The translations under genes and the position numbers were made by a program. This document shows, one piece after another, positions 7,630 to 17,096 of a stretch of 32,457 bases of DNA. The notes under the pieces were generated by a model. That model saw nothing but the letters and a program-made list of their open reading frames with translations. It had not been told where the DNA came from and did no database searches. How positions within the stretch are numbered: position 1 is the stretch's first letter; every line of letters starts with the position of its first letter. The stretch is from Planctomycetota bacterium (lineage in GTDB: Bacteria; Planctomycetota; Planctomycetia; Pirellulales; UBA1268), in assembly GCA_027592945.1 (NCBI GenBank), contig JAQCJP010000008.1, positions 1-32,457 of the forward strand. Reading direction: 5' to 3'.

Positions 7630-9927
7630 CTACACGAGCCCCCATTTCTTCCGCAGGTACCATTCGGCGATCATCGCACCAGCCAGGAGCAGGAGCATCG
7701 GCCAGGTGTCCCAGGGAGAGAGCGACCATTGCTTCCTGCTTTCGTAGACGGCCGGCTGCTCCCCAAGTTCCGTGAAGATCGCCGGCAGTTCCTCAGGCAG
7801 CCGCGGCCCCCCGCCGGTGGCCTGGGCGAGCTGCCGCATCAAAAGGGGATTGGCACGAGGATTGGCAAGCTCCAAGTCCTGACGGAAAACCGTGAACCGA
7901 GCTGATGCCTCGCGCGGTTCGGTCCCGGCCGGTTCGCGAGTTCGCACCGTCAGCAGCCAATCCCCGGGTTCGGCAGCATCGCTAATGGTGCCTGCCACGG
8001 TCTCGCCCGCTCGCACGAGCCGGATGCCCCGTGACTCCCCTTGCGGCGAGACCAGTTCGGCCTCGAGCAGCACATCGAGGCGGGCCTCGCCGTTGGGGCC
8101 GGTGACTCCCGCGTCGAACTCCAGCGGCGTGCCCGGTGAGATCCGCCGCTGGGCCAGCCGCACCCAGATGCTATCAGCTTCGGCCCCGTCCTTGCGGGCC
8201 AGCCAGAGCACCAGCTGCCGCCAGAATCTTCGATGTGCCTGGTCCGCGCCCTGCATGACCCATCGCCAGGTGGAATCCGCGGCGAAGGCCAGCACCCGCC
8301 CCACACCGTATTCACGGGCCACCAGCAAGGGCCGGCCATCCGGCGTGTTTGCCAGCGGCTTGGTAACCGGGAGCAGCCGGCCCAGCCGATTCGCGCCGGC
8401 GAGCGAGGGGAGCTTCTCCCAGGCGGCGCGGTTTTCTTCAGGCTTGCTGTCGAGCCGGAGAATCGAAATGCCTCCAAACCGATCGTCCGGCCGCATCCTG
8501 AGCGGCCCCTTGTAATGGAGGCTCTCGCGGACCGGCTCCCCAAACGGCTGCCGCAACAGCCGGTCAGCCTCGAAGGGCATCAACGGCCCCAGCGCTGAAC
8601 TCGCCCAGCCACCGGCCTCGAAGGCGTGGAACCCGCCGAGGAGGCCGATTCCGGCCCCCTGTGAAACCCGCCCCAGGATCGTCTCCAGGTCTGCGGGCCG
8701 CAGGGCCGAGGAATCGAGGTCACCGATCAGGTAGACGTCGTATTCCTCCTTCAGGGTCCGGGAGAGGTCGACGGGCCACCCGTCACGACGACTCGAATCA
8801 ATCCATTGGAAATCGACCTGGATGTCGGGGCTGGCTGCCAGCACCCGCCGCAGGAACCTCTGCTCGACCCGCAGGGCACCCTCCAGAAACAGCACCCGCA
8901 GCCCGCCCTCAACGACGTTCACGAACGTGGTCAGCTGGTTGTTGGTGAGCACCACCTCACCCTCCTGGGGCTCCACGCTCAGGACCAGTTTCCGCTCCCC
9001 GTTCTCCCGGGGCGTCCATTCCAGGCTCACTGGCTGCTCGTCGGCCTCGCCGGCTGCCTGCACCGTCGTGCGAGCCACCTCCTCCAGTTCACCGGCGTCA
9101 TTTTCAACCCGGAGCACGACGGCCGCGATCTGGCCGGCAAGCCCCTCGAGTCGCACCCGACCCGCCACCTCCAGGCGGTTCTCCCGATAGACCGTCTCGG
9201 CCACCGCAAGGTTGGTGATCGCCGCATCCCGCCCCTGGCTGCCACTTCGCTGCCGGCCAAAGGTGACGCTCCAGACAGCCGCGCCGGCGTCGGCCACGTT
9301 CCGGGCGGCCGTCTGGGGGGGCAGATCCCGCGGGGCATAGGCGTGCTGGGCTCCGTCGCTGAGGACGATGACCCCGCCAATTCGGCGACCGGCGTTTCTG
9401 CGGAGCGCCTCGTCGACCGCGGCCCCAATCGCTGTCTCGTCTGCCGTCGCCGCGTCTTCCCAGTCGCCCAGAGCCAATGGGTCGTCGTCATCCCCGGCCC
9501 GCGGATGCAGCTCGCGGTCGAAGGTCAAGGTCGTCAGGACAAAGTCGCCCCGGGCGAGGAGTTCCTCAGCCGCCGGCCGGGCGGCCTCGACGGCTGCGGT
9601 CATCTCCTCCCAGCGGCTTCGCCCCCCACTGCCATCGGCCACGGTCATGCTCTCTGAGGCATCCGCGAGGAGAATCACGACTGTCTCCTCCCGGGATTTA
9701 CGGGTCGAGACGAGCGTGGGCCGCAGCAGACAGGCCACCAGCGCCAGAAAGGCCACGAGCCTCAACCCCACGAGCGTCCAACGCCGGCCAGGACCTACCC
9801 GCGTGCGGTCGGGAGGGAACGCCAGCAGCACGGCGGCCAGCAGGCTCGCCACCATGATCACCAGCAGCCACGAACCGACCGGTTCAAACTGGACGCTCAG
9901 TTCCTCCAGCCAGGTGGTGTCGGTCAT
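7630..9927 (-). CDS. membrane VWA and glutamine-amidotransferase-like protein
   Basis: The product has 765 residues. Two hydrophobic helices at about 19-36 and 50-68 precede a von Willebrand factor A domain whose metal site is DASES (Asp89, Ser91, Ser93). A beta-rich segment follows, then a domain resembling the GATase1-like fold of planctomycete BatA/VWA proteins (around 350-600), and a last membrane helix near the C-terminus (WPMLLLLAGAMIAEWYL). The start is fixed by an ATGA overlap with the stop of the upstream BatA-like gene, which signals translational coupling. Proteins of this kind are found with MoxR ATPases and DUF58 proteins and are thought to act in assembly or maturation at the envelope. 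The exact substrate is unknown. The intact metal site contrasts with the degenerate one in the neighbouring protein. Confidence 0.88.
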   Translation of the reverse strand: MTDTTWLEELSVQFEPVGSWLLVIMVASLLAAVLLAFPPDRTRVGPGRRWTLVGLRLVAFLALVACLLRPTLVSTRKSREETVVILLADASESMTVADGSGGRSRWEEMTAAVEAARPAAEELLARGDFVLTTLTFDRELHPRAGDDDDPLALGDWEDAATADETAIGAAVDEALRRNAGRRIGGVIVLSDGAQHAYAPRDLPPQTAARNVADAGAAVWSVTFGRQRSGSQGRDAAITNLAVAETVYRENRLEVAGRVRLEGLAGQIAAVVLRVENDAGELEEVARTTVQAAGEADEQPVSLEWTPRENGERKLVLSVEPQEGEVVLTNNQLTTFVNVVEGGLRVLFLEGALRVEQRFLRRVLAASPDIQVDFQWIDSSRRDGWPVDLSRTLKEEYDVYLIGDLDSSALRPADLETILGRVSQGAGIGLLGGFHAFEAGGWASSALGPLMPFEADRLLRQPFGEPVRESLHYKGPLRMRPDDRFGGISILRLDSKPEENRAAWEKLPSLAGANRLGRLLPVTKPLANTPDGRPLLVAREYGVGRVLAFAADSTWRWVMQGADQAHRRFWRQLVLWLARKDGAEADSIWVRLAQRRISPGTPLEFDAGVTGPNGEARLDVLLEAELVSPQGESRGIRLVRAGETVAGTISDAAEPGDWLLTVRTREPAGTEPREASARFTVFRQDLELANPRANPLLMRQLAQATGGGPRLPEELPAIFTELGEQPAVYESRKQWSLSPWDTWPMLLLLAGAMIAEWYLRKKWGLV

Positions 9928-12374
9928 GCCGGCGTCCTCGGGACAGGTGGCGGTCCGGAGGGGGGCGTCGCGGGCGGGCTGCTTCGTGAGGCCGCCGCGG
10001 ACGACGAGGCGGGCCATGCGTCGGCAACTGCTGCCAACGGCTCATCGGCCAGTTCGCCGAATTCGGCCGCGGCGGTGGTCTCGTCCACCTCAGGCCGCGG
10101 CCGATAGAAGCGATTGGCGACGATCCAGTCCGCAGCCATGGCTGCCGCCGCCAGGAGGATCGTCCAGCCGAAAAGTTCGGCACCGATTCGTTCCAGTTTG
10201 AGATCGCGGACAATCTCTTCCGCGGTACGGGCCATCCGCCGATCAGCCCCCAGCACGGCTACCAGATCATTGTCGGACAGCCGCTGGAAATCGGTCGCGG
10301 CTGGTTCGAGATTGACACTGAATCCATCGCTGACGCCATCTGCCTCGCCCCCGGCCTGGACCTTGTAGTTGCCGGGCGTCAGCGTTGCGGTGATGGTCAC
10401 GGAGCCCCGGGACCGGTCGATGGCTACCGGAAACGTGTCACCGCTGGGAGCCCGAACCAGGGCCGTGGGAAGATCCCGCCGCCCCAGGGAGAGCGTGGCC
10501 GGGCTGCCTGGAAACAGGTTGCGGTCGTCGGGGGTATCGATCGCGTGCAGCAACGTCTCGTTGGCGAGGATCAGGAATGGCCAGGGCTCGAAGCCCGTCG
10601 CCAGCGTGTTCCACTCTCCGGGATCACCGGCCACCCGCGAGACCGGTGTCGTGACCACCACCACCGTCCCCTGCCCGACGCGGTGCTCGAGGATCGCCGG
10701 CAGACCGTTCCGGTACGAGGCGACCACCGTGGCCGGGCTGCTGCGCGGGTCTTCCCCTGGTTCGTCGGCGTCACGTCCTAGGGCCGCAAACTCCCAGTGC
10801 CTGGTCACCGGAAAATCCTGCCAGGGGACGGCATCGCCGACTCTCCGAAAGGTCGCCATGACAGGATGGTCGAGGCGGGCCGGGGCCAGAAAGTTGTCGC
10901 CTGCCGGACTCCGCCAGACTCGCACCAGGTCGCCGCCCAGCACGGCCCGCGAGGCCACCGAGTTGAAGCCCGCCGCGTTACCTGCCGCCGGCCCGAGCCA
11001 GACGACCAGCCCCCGCCCCGGCGCGATCCAGTCGGCCAGCGCCTCCCAGACTCGGGGCTCGAGCGGGGGCGGATCGAGGAGCACGATGCCTTGGGCCGTC
11101 TGCCAGTCAGTGGCATCAAGCCTCGCGTAATCGACCACCTCGGGCAGGAACCGTGCCGCGCCGGTTCGCCGAAGGGCCATCGGCGCAAGTGCCTCCGTCA
11201 GGAGCGCGGCGTTGCGGGTGGCGGGAGCGGCTGCCGCCACGATGACCCGCGTCGCCGACCCAACCACGACGGTAAACGAGCGGACGTCATCGGCGGCCAG
11301 GTCGTCCGTGCCGTCCAGCACGATCCGTCCCTGCCTCACGCCGGGCCGGAGGCCACCGAGTTCAAAGGCAATCGTCGCCGGTCGGCCCACCGGCACCTCA
11401 ACTGGCTTGATGCCCCGTCGCACGTAGCGACCATCTTCGCCCAGGACTTCAATGGCGACCGGCCGGCTGCCCCCGTCCTCCGTGCTGCTGACCGTGGCTG
11501 CCACAACCAGGGACGTACCCGCCGCCACCCGATCGGCGGACAGCTCAATCTGTTCGATCGCAAAGTTTCGCGGGGCCTCTGCTCCGACATCGACAAACAA
11601 CACGCTCGGCTCGCCCGGCAGCCGCCCCTGCTCGACTGGGTCAGCGGCAGCGACCGTGGCTACGGGCTCGCTCCCCGCGTCACCGCCCACGCTCTCCCCG
11701 GCTGCGGCGTCATCACCGACGTCACCCTCGCCCGGCTCGGCCCGACGTTGCCGCCTCGGGCTTCCTTCCCAGCCGCCCCGGGAGCAGTCGGTGAAGACAT
11801 ACAACTCCCGGTGCTCGCGATCGGCAGTCTGCAAGAGCCGCTTCGCCTCGGCGATCGCGTCGGTGAGTGTGGCAACGGGAGTCTCAGCGGCAAGCCGATC
11901 GAGGCGCATCTGAACCGCTGCCGGCGTGGGGAGGAAGGCTGCTGGTGTGCCCGCGGTATCGAGGAGTGCCACGTCACTGCCCGGGGGCAGCTTGTCGAGC
12001 AGCACCCGGGCCAACGAGACTGCCCGCTCGAGTCGGGTCTCGTTGCCCTGCCGCAGCACCATACGAGGCGCCGTGTCAAAGACAAGCGCCGCCGCCACCG
12101 GCGCCTCCGCCCCCGGCAGCCAGCCGGCGCCTCGCAGAACAGGCCGGGCCAGAGAAATCGCCAGAAGCACGAGGGCGGCCATCCGCAGCATCAGCAAAAG
12201 CAGGTGATTGAGCTGCAGCCGGCGACGATTGGCAACGGCTCGCTGCTGCAGAAAGCGGAGGGCCGGGAAGTCGTGCGGGACCGGGTTCCGCCGCATCACC
12301 ATATGGAGGATGATCGGGGCAGCCACCAGGGCGGCGCCCCCGAGCAGCAGCGGCGAGAGAAATGAGAATCCCAT
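9924..12374 (-). CDS. BatA-like membrane protein with degenerate VWA domain
   Basis: The 816-residue product opens with the BatA N-terminal signature: FLSPLLLGGAALVAAPIILH, then RRNPVPHDFPALRFL, and a second helix at about 58-75. The following VWA-like domain has DTAPRM where a metal site would read DxSxS, so metal binding is probably lost. An acidic low-complexity insert (about 212-246) and a large GATase-like region follow. A late membrane helix (about 735-755) and a Pro/Ser/Ala-rich tail end the protein. It lies 3 bp after the DUF58 gene and overlaps the next VWA gene by 4 bp. The two membrane proteins probably form a pair serving the MoxR ATPase, by analogy with Bat/aerotolerance-type clusters. 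The biochemical role is unknown. Confidence 0.87.
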   Translation of the reverse strand: MGFSFLSPLLLGGAALVAAPIILHMVMRRNPVPHDFPALRFLQQRAVANRRRLQLNHLLLLMLRMAALVLLAISLARPVLRGAGWLPGAEAPVAAALVFDTAPRMVLRQGNETRLERAVSLARVLLDKLPPGSDVALLDTAGTPAAFLPTPAAVQMRLDRLAAETPVATLTDAIAEAKRLLQTADREHRELYVFTDCSRGGWEGSPRRQRRAEPGEGDVGDDAAAGESVGGDAGSEPVATVAAADPVEQGRLPGEPSVLFVDVGAEAPRNFAIEQIELSADRVAAGTSLVVAATVSSTEDGGSRPVAIEVLGEDGRYVRRGIKPVEVPVGRPATIAFELGGLRPGVRQGRIVLDGTDDLAADDVRSFTVVVGSATRVIVAAAAPATRNAALLTEALAPMALRRTGAARFLPEVVDYARLDATDWQTAQGIVLLDPPPLEPRVWEALADWIAPGRGLVVWLGPAAGNAAGFNSVASRAVLGGDLVRVWRSPAGDNFLAPARLDHPVMATFRRVGDAVPWQDFPVTRHWEFAALGRDADEPGEDPRSSPATVVASYRNGLPAILEHRVGQGTVVVVTTPVSRVAGDPGEWNTLATGFEPWPFLILANETLLHAIDTPDDRNLFPGSPATLSLGRRDLPTALVRAPSGDTFPVAIDRSRGSVTITATLTPGNYKVQAGGEADGVSDGFSVNLEPAATDFQRLSDNDLVAVLGADRRMARTAEEIVRDLKLERIGAELFGWTILLAAAAMAADWIVANRFYRPRPEVDETTAAAEFGELADEPLAAVADAWPASSSAAASRSSPPATPPSGPPPVPRTPA

Positions 12375-12377
12375 CGC

Positions 12378-13277
<900 letters not shown>

Positions 13278-13292
13278 CAACGCTCACACCTC

Positions 13293-13373
13293 AAAAAGGG
13301 GACATTCTGCTTTTTCGTGCACGCTGCGTCGCACTCCTGGCGGGCTCCTGAAAAAGCAGAATGTCCCCTTTTT
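13293..13373. repeat. REPIN-like element: perfect 24-bp inverted repeat
   Basis: A 24-bp arm at 13293-13316, beginning AAAAAGGGGACATTC, is repeated as its exact reverse complement at 13350-13373, with a 33-bp spacer. The right arm touches the moxR stop codon, and the element fills most of the moxR-DUF58 gap. The arm resembles the GGGGACATTCT-type palindromes I associate with REP-associated tyrosine transposases (TnpA_REP/RAYT). That association is from memory. The long hairpin could stabilise or partly terminate the polycistronic mRNA. No transposase gene of this kind is present in the window, so the element would be mobilised in trans. Confidence 0.75.
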
Positions 13374-14395
13374 TATCTCGCGAACTTGGGGATCTCGGGC
13401 TCCGGGGTCTCGGCCACGAGCCGCTCGATGATCGACTCGCTGGTCAGACCCTCGGCCTGGGCCTGGAAGTTGGTGGCGATCCGATGCCGCAGCACCGGTA
13501 CCGCCACCCGCTTGACGTCGTCGATCGAGACACTGAACCGGCCATCCATCGCGGCCACCGCCTTCCCTCCCTGAATCAGGAACTGGCCCGCCCGTGGGCC
13601 CGCCCCCCAGTCCACCAGCTGGGCGACATAGGGCGGGGCTTCGGCCGCCTTCGGACGCGTCGCCCTGACCAGACCGGCCACGTACTTCACGATGTATTCG
13701 CTGACGGCTACGCTGCCAACGACCTTCTGAATGTTGACGATCGCCCGAGCAGAGAGAACCTTACGGACCTCCGGCCGCTCTGGCCGGGTGGTCGCCATCA
13801 GAATCTGCTCCTCCTCGCTCGCGGAGGGATACCCAACCTTGATGTTGAACATGAATCGGTCGAGTTGCGCTTCGGGCAGCGGATAGGTGCCTTCTTGTTC
13901 GATCGGATTCTGGGTGGCGATCGTGAAGAAGGGCTCCGGCAGCTTGTAGGTTTCCTGCCCGACCGAAACCTCCCGCTCCTGCATCGCCTGAAGCAGGGCG
14001 GCCTGCGTCTTGGGGGGCGTGCGGTTGATCTCGTCGGCCAGGAGAATGTTTGTGAAGATCGGCCCCTCGACGAACCGGAAAACTCGTTTGCCTGATTCAT
14101 CGTCGAGAACATTCGTCCCGGTGATATCGGAGGGCATCAGGTCGGGAGTGAACTGCACCCGCTTGAAGCCGACATCGAGAATCCGGGCGAGCGTCGAGAC
14201 CATCAGCGTCTTGGCCAGCCCGGGAACGCCCTCGAGCAGGCAATGCCCGCGAGTGAAGATGGCGGCAAACAACTGCTCGATGACATCGGCCTGGCCGACG
14301 ATCACCTTCTGAAGTTCCTCCTGCATCAGCCGCCGATGCTGGGCAAACTCCTGGAGCACATCGTCGAGCGTCTTGGGGCGGGCTGCAGTGGACAC
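13373..14395 (-). CDS. MoxR-family AAA+ ATPase
   Basis: MoxR ATPases are chaperone-like AAA+ proteins that help mature or assemble protein complexes together with VWA-domain partners. The 340-residue product has Walker A GVPGLAKT (about 56-63), Walker B ILLADEINR with Asp121-Glu122, sensor 1 in ATQNPIEQEGTYPLPEAQ, and the C-terminal lid domain. The length is typical. The start is GTG at 14395 with GGGAGG about 10 bp upstream. It is the first gene of the minus-strand cluster moxR, DUF58, BatA-like, VWA. A perfect 10-bp stem-loop lies just upstream in the leader. The stop codon overlaps the end of the REPIN-like element by one base. Confidence 0.96.
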   Translation of the reverse strand: MSTAARPKTLDDVLQEFAQHRRLMQEELQKVIVGQADVIEQLFAAIFTRGHCLLEGVPGLAKTLMVSTLARILDVGFKRVQFTPDLMPSDITGTNVLDDESGKRVFRFVEGPIFTNILLADEINRTPPKTQAALLQAMQEREVSVGQETYKLPEPFFTIATQNPIEQEGTYPLPEAQLDRFMFNIKVGYPSASEEEQILMATTRPERPEVRKVLSARAIVNIQKVVGSVAVSEYIVKYVAGLVRATRPKAAEAPPYVAQLVDWGAGPRAGQFLIQGGKAVAAMDGRFSVSIDDVKRVAVPVLRHRIATNFQAQAEGLTSESIIERLVAETPEPEIPKFAR

Positions 14396-14420
14396 GCCGG
14401 GAAACCTCCCTGTCGGGAAA

Positions 14421-14444
14421 ATACTGGCGGAAAACCGCCAGTAT
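14421..14444. promoter_or_regulatory. perfect 10-bp stem-loop ahead of moxR
   Basis: ATACTGGCGG (14421-14430), AAAA, CCGCCAGTAT (14435-14444) is a perfect inverted repeat 26 bp upstream of the moxR GTG. A second weaker hairpin, GGCCC/GGGCC, lies beside it at about 14446-14459. It could be an operator or an mRNA leader structure controlling the MoxR cluster, since the site sits between divergent moxR and the DUF4159 gene. Function is inferred. Confidence 0.5.
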
Positions 14445-14592
14445 CGGCCCTTGGGGGCCGGGCGGCAAACCGACGGCGCCGCTCCCGACGATTTTGAGAC
14501 GTTTGAGATGCCCCTTCTCCGGGCCTTCGCCCCGTCCGGGACAACAGCCTGCTACCATGGAACTCCTCGTGCGTCCTCGAGAAGATCAACTG

Positions 14593-17055
14593 ATGCCGCG
14601 GCCTCTTCCCGCTTCTTCCGAGACACACCCGCGGCAGCGGTTGCTGACCCGGAGGCTGCTTCGTGATCGGCGAGGCAAGTCTTTCCTGCGCACCGCTTCG
14701 CTTCGGGCGATCGGACTTCTGACCCTCGCCATTCCGCTGATCGTGATGCGGTGCCCCGCTGCGGAACCGATCGCCCCGGGCGATATCCAACGGGCAATCG
14801 AGCGGGCCCGGGAGTTCCTCGTTCGTCAGCAGCAACGGGAGGGCTACTGGGAGGCGATGCACGCCGCTGACAAGCGGGTGGGGGCCACCGGCCTCGTGCT
14901 GCTGGCCTTGGCCAATGCCGGCCTCGATGCCGATCACGCGGCCGTTCGCAAGGGACTCGACTGGCTGCGGGCCCAGGAGCCCGACCAGACGTATCACGTT
15001 TCCCTGCAGACGCTGGCCCTGGCAATGCTCTCCCCCGAGAAGGACGCGGCTATTCTTGGCCGGAATGTCGCCTGGCTCGAAGCCGCCCAGATTCAGGGGG
15101 GGCCAGCCGCCGGCTCGTGGACCTACAAGGCGGGCGACCGAGGCACCGGTGACAACTCCAACACCCAGTTCGCCCTGCTGGCTCTCCACGAAGCATCCCG
15201 AGCGGGGCTGCGGGTCCGCCCGGAGACGTGGCTGCGATCGCAGCAGTACTGGGTGAGCTGTGCCAACGCCGATGGCTCATGGGGCTATTCAGGCCGTGCG
15301 CCCGGCACCGGCAGCATGACCTGCGCAGGCATCGCCAGCATTTGGATCACCTCGGAGCATGTCGGCACCCCCGACGCCCAGGCGGGCCAGGGGGCGGTTT
15401 CCTGCTGCGGCGGCGGCCGCTCGCCGCGGGTCTTGGAGCGGGGCCTCGACTGGCTGGGCCGCCGCTTCAGCGTCACCCAAAACCCCGGCACCGGTGGAGA
15501 CACCTGGCTCTACTACTACCTCTACGCCCTCGAGCGAGTGGGGCGGTTCACGGCCCGGCGCTACATCGGCGATCACGACTGGTACCGCGAGGGCGCGAGG
15601 ATGTTCATCGACGCCCAGGATCGGCTCAGCGGCCAGTTCAAGGCTCGGCGGATCGAAGATGAGGTGGTGGCGACGAGCTTTGCTCTTCTTTTTCTGGCCA
15701 AGGGACGCCGGCCGGTGATCGTCGCCAAGAGCCGCCACGGCCCAGAAGACGACTGGAACCGCCACGGCCACGATGTGGCCCATCTCGTGGCTCATGTGGA
15801 ACGCCGCTGGAGGAGTGACTATCCGGCCGGCCTGTCGTGGCACGTCCTCGACACACCTACCGCCAGTCATGCCGACCTGATGCAGGCGCCGGTCTTTTGG
15901 CTTTCAGGCAAAGTGCTCTTCAATCTCGGGCCCGACGCCGGCCCGCGACTCCGAAAGTACATCGACGAGGGAGGCTTCATCTTCGCCGAAGCCTGCTGCC
16001 CCCGCAGCGGAGAGTTCGACCGTCGTCTGCGGCAGCTGGTGGGAGAGATTTTCCCCGAGCCTGAGTACCAGCTCCGGCTGCTGCCCCCCGAACACCCCGC
16101 CTGGCATGCCGAGGAACTCGTGCCCCCCGAACTCCACCGACCGCTGTTGGGCGTGGAGTACGGCTGCCGCACCTGCATGATCTATGCACCCCCCACCGAT
16201 CTCGATCCTCAGGCGACCGCCGTTCCCAGCCTCTCCTGTCTCTGGGAACTGGGGGGTGAGGCTCGGGAGGAGCTGCCCCCCGCCATTCGCCGTGAGGTCG
16301 CAGCAGCCCTTGCCATCGGGGCCAACGTGCTCGCCTACGCGACCAATCGGGAGGTCAAACGGAAGGACGAACTGTTCGACATTCCGCTCGAGGAGGCCGG
16401 CCCAGCCGATGAGGTCGAGCGGGGGCAGTTGGCGATCGGCAAACTCCGGCATGCGGGCATGTGTGACGCCGCTCCAGCCGCCTTGGCAAACATCCTCCGG
16501 GCCGCCGCCCGGGAGACCGGGATTCGCGTCGACGACACCCCGAGCCTGATCGATCCAGGCGACGACGCGATCTTCGAATATCACCTCGTCTTCATGCACG
16601 GCCGGCAGGGCTTCGCCTTCGACCCGCCACGGCGGACGCAGCTGGCCACCTTCCTGGAACGCGGCGGCACGCTCCTGGCCGACAGCATCTGTGCCGCTCC
16701 GGCCTTCACCGCCGCCTTCCGCCGGGAGATCGCGGAAATCTTCCCGGGCAAGCCGTTGGAGGAGATCCCGGCGAACGATCCCATCTTCACGGCCGCCGAA
16801 TACGGCGGCTACGACGTCCGCAATGTCACGCTCCGCGAGCCGGCCGCCGGTGACGGCCCGCTCGAAGTCCGCAAGCGACGGGGCCCGCCCAAGCTCCAGG
16901 GAATCAGGCTCGGGGATCGCTGGGCGGTGATTTTCTCGCCCTACGATCTGTCGTGCGCGCTTGAGAAGCAGAACTCGATGGAGTGCTCTGGCTATGACCG
17001 AGACGACGCCGAGAAGATCGCCCTCAATGTCTTGCTCTACTCGCTCAATCAATAG
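14593..17055 (+). CDS. toroid-repeat and DUF4159 protein
   Basis: The 820-residue product begins with a basic region and a hydrophobic stretch (AIGLLTLAIPLIVM, then AAEP), likely a signal sequence or anchor. Roughly the first half is an alpha/alpha toroid of the prenyltransferase/squalene-cyclase-like type, with QW-like turns such as EGYWEAM and DGSWGYSG and the phrase GDNSNTQFALLALHEA. The second half holds what look like two DUF4159 units, each with a GGFIFAEACC or GGTLLADSICA motif and a DPIF segment. This composite is common beside MoxR/BatA clusters in planctomycetes, and the gene is divergent from moxR here. The function is unknown. Other in-frame starts exist (ATG 14557 and upstream); 14593 gives the most normal signal region but is not certain. 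Confidence 0.85.
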   Translation: MPRPLPASSETHPRQRLLTRRLLRDRRGKSFLRTASLRAIGLLTLAIPLIVMRCPAAEPIAPGDIQRAIERAREFLVRQQQREGYWEAMHAADKRVGATGLVLLALANAGLDADHAAVRKGLDWLRAQEPDQTYHVSLQTLALAMLSPEKDAAILGRNVAWLEAAQIQGGPAAGSWTYKAGDRGTGDNSNTQFALLALHEASRAGLRVRPETWLRSQQYWVSCANADGSWGYSGRAPGTGSMTCAGIASIWITSEHVGTPDAQAGQGAVSCCGGGRSPRVLERGLDWLGRRFSVTQNPGTGGDTWLYYYLYALERVGRFTARRYIGDHDWYREGARMFIDAQDRLSGQFKARRIEDEVVATSFALLFLAKGRRPVIVAKSRHGPEDDWNRHGHDVAHLVAHVERRWRSDYPAGLSWHVLDTPTASHADLMQAPVFWLSGKVLFNLGPDAGPRLRKYIDEGGFIFAEACCPRSGEFDRRLRQLVGEIFPEPEYQLRLLPPEHPAWHAEELVPPELHRPLLGVEYGCRTCMIYAPPTDLDPQATAVPSLSCLWELGGEAREELPPAIRREVAAALAIGANVLAYATNREVKRKDELFDIPLEEAGPADEVERGQLAIGKLRHAGMCDAAPAALANILRAAARETGIRVDDTPSLIDPGDDAIFEYHLVFMHGRQGFAFDPPRRTQLATFLERGGTLLADSICAAPAFTAAFRREIAEIFPGKPLEEIPANDPIFTAAEYGGYDVRNVTLREPAAGDGPLEVRKRRGPPKLQGIRLGDRWAVIFSPYDLSCALEKQNSMECSGYDRDDAEKIALNVLLYSLNQ

Positions 17056-17096
17056 GCCCGCGCCGCGGCGGACAGCAGGTGCGAGTGCCTTCCTGC

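Noticed and set aside
7854-7870. A second sigma54-like match (TTGGCACG and TTGGC)
   Set aside because: It lies inside the VWA coding sequence on the opposite strand and the -12 element is imperfect.
10797-12365. 522-codon plus-strand frame opposite the BatA-like gene
   Set aside because: No motifs and the composition of an antisense shadow; the minus-strand gene has membrane helices, coupling overlaps and family features.
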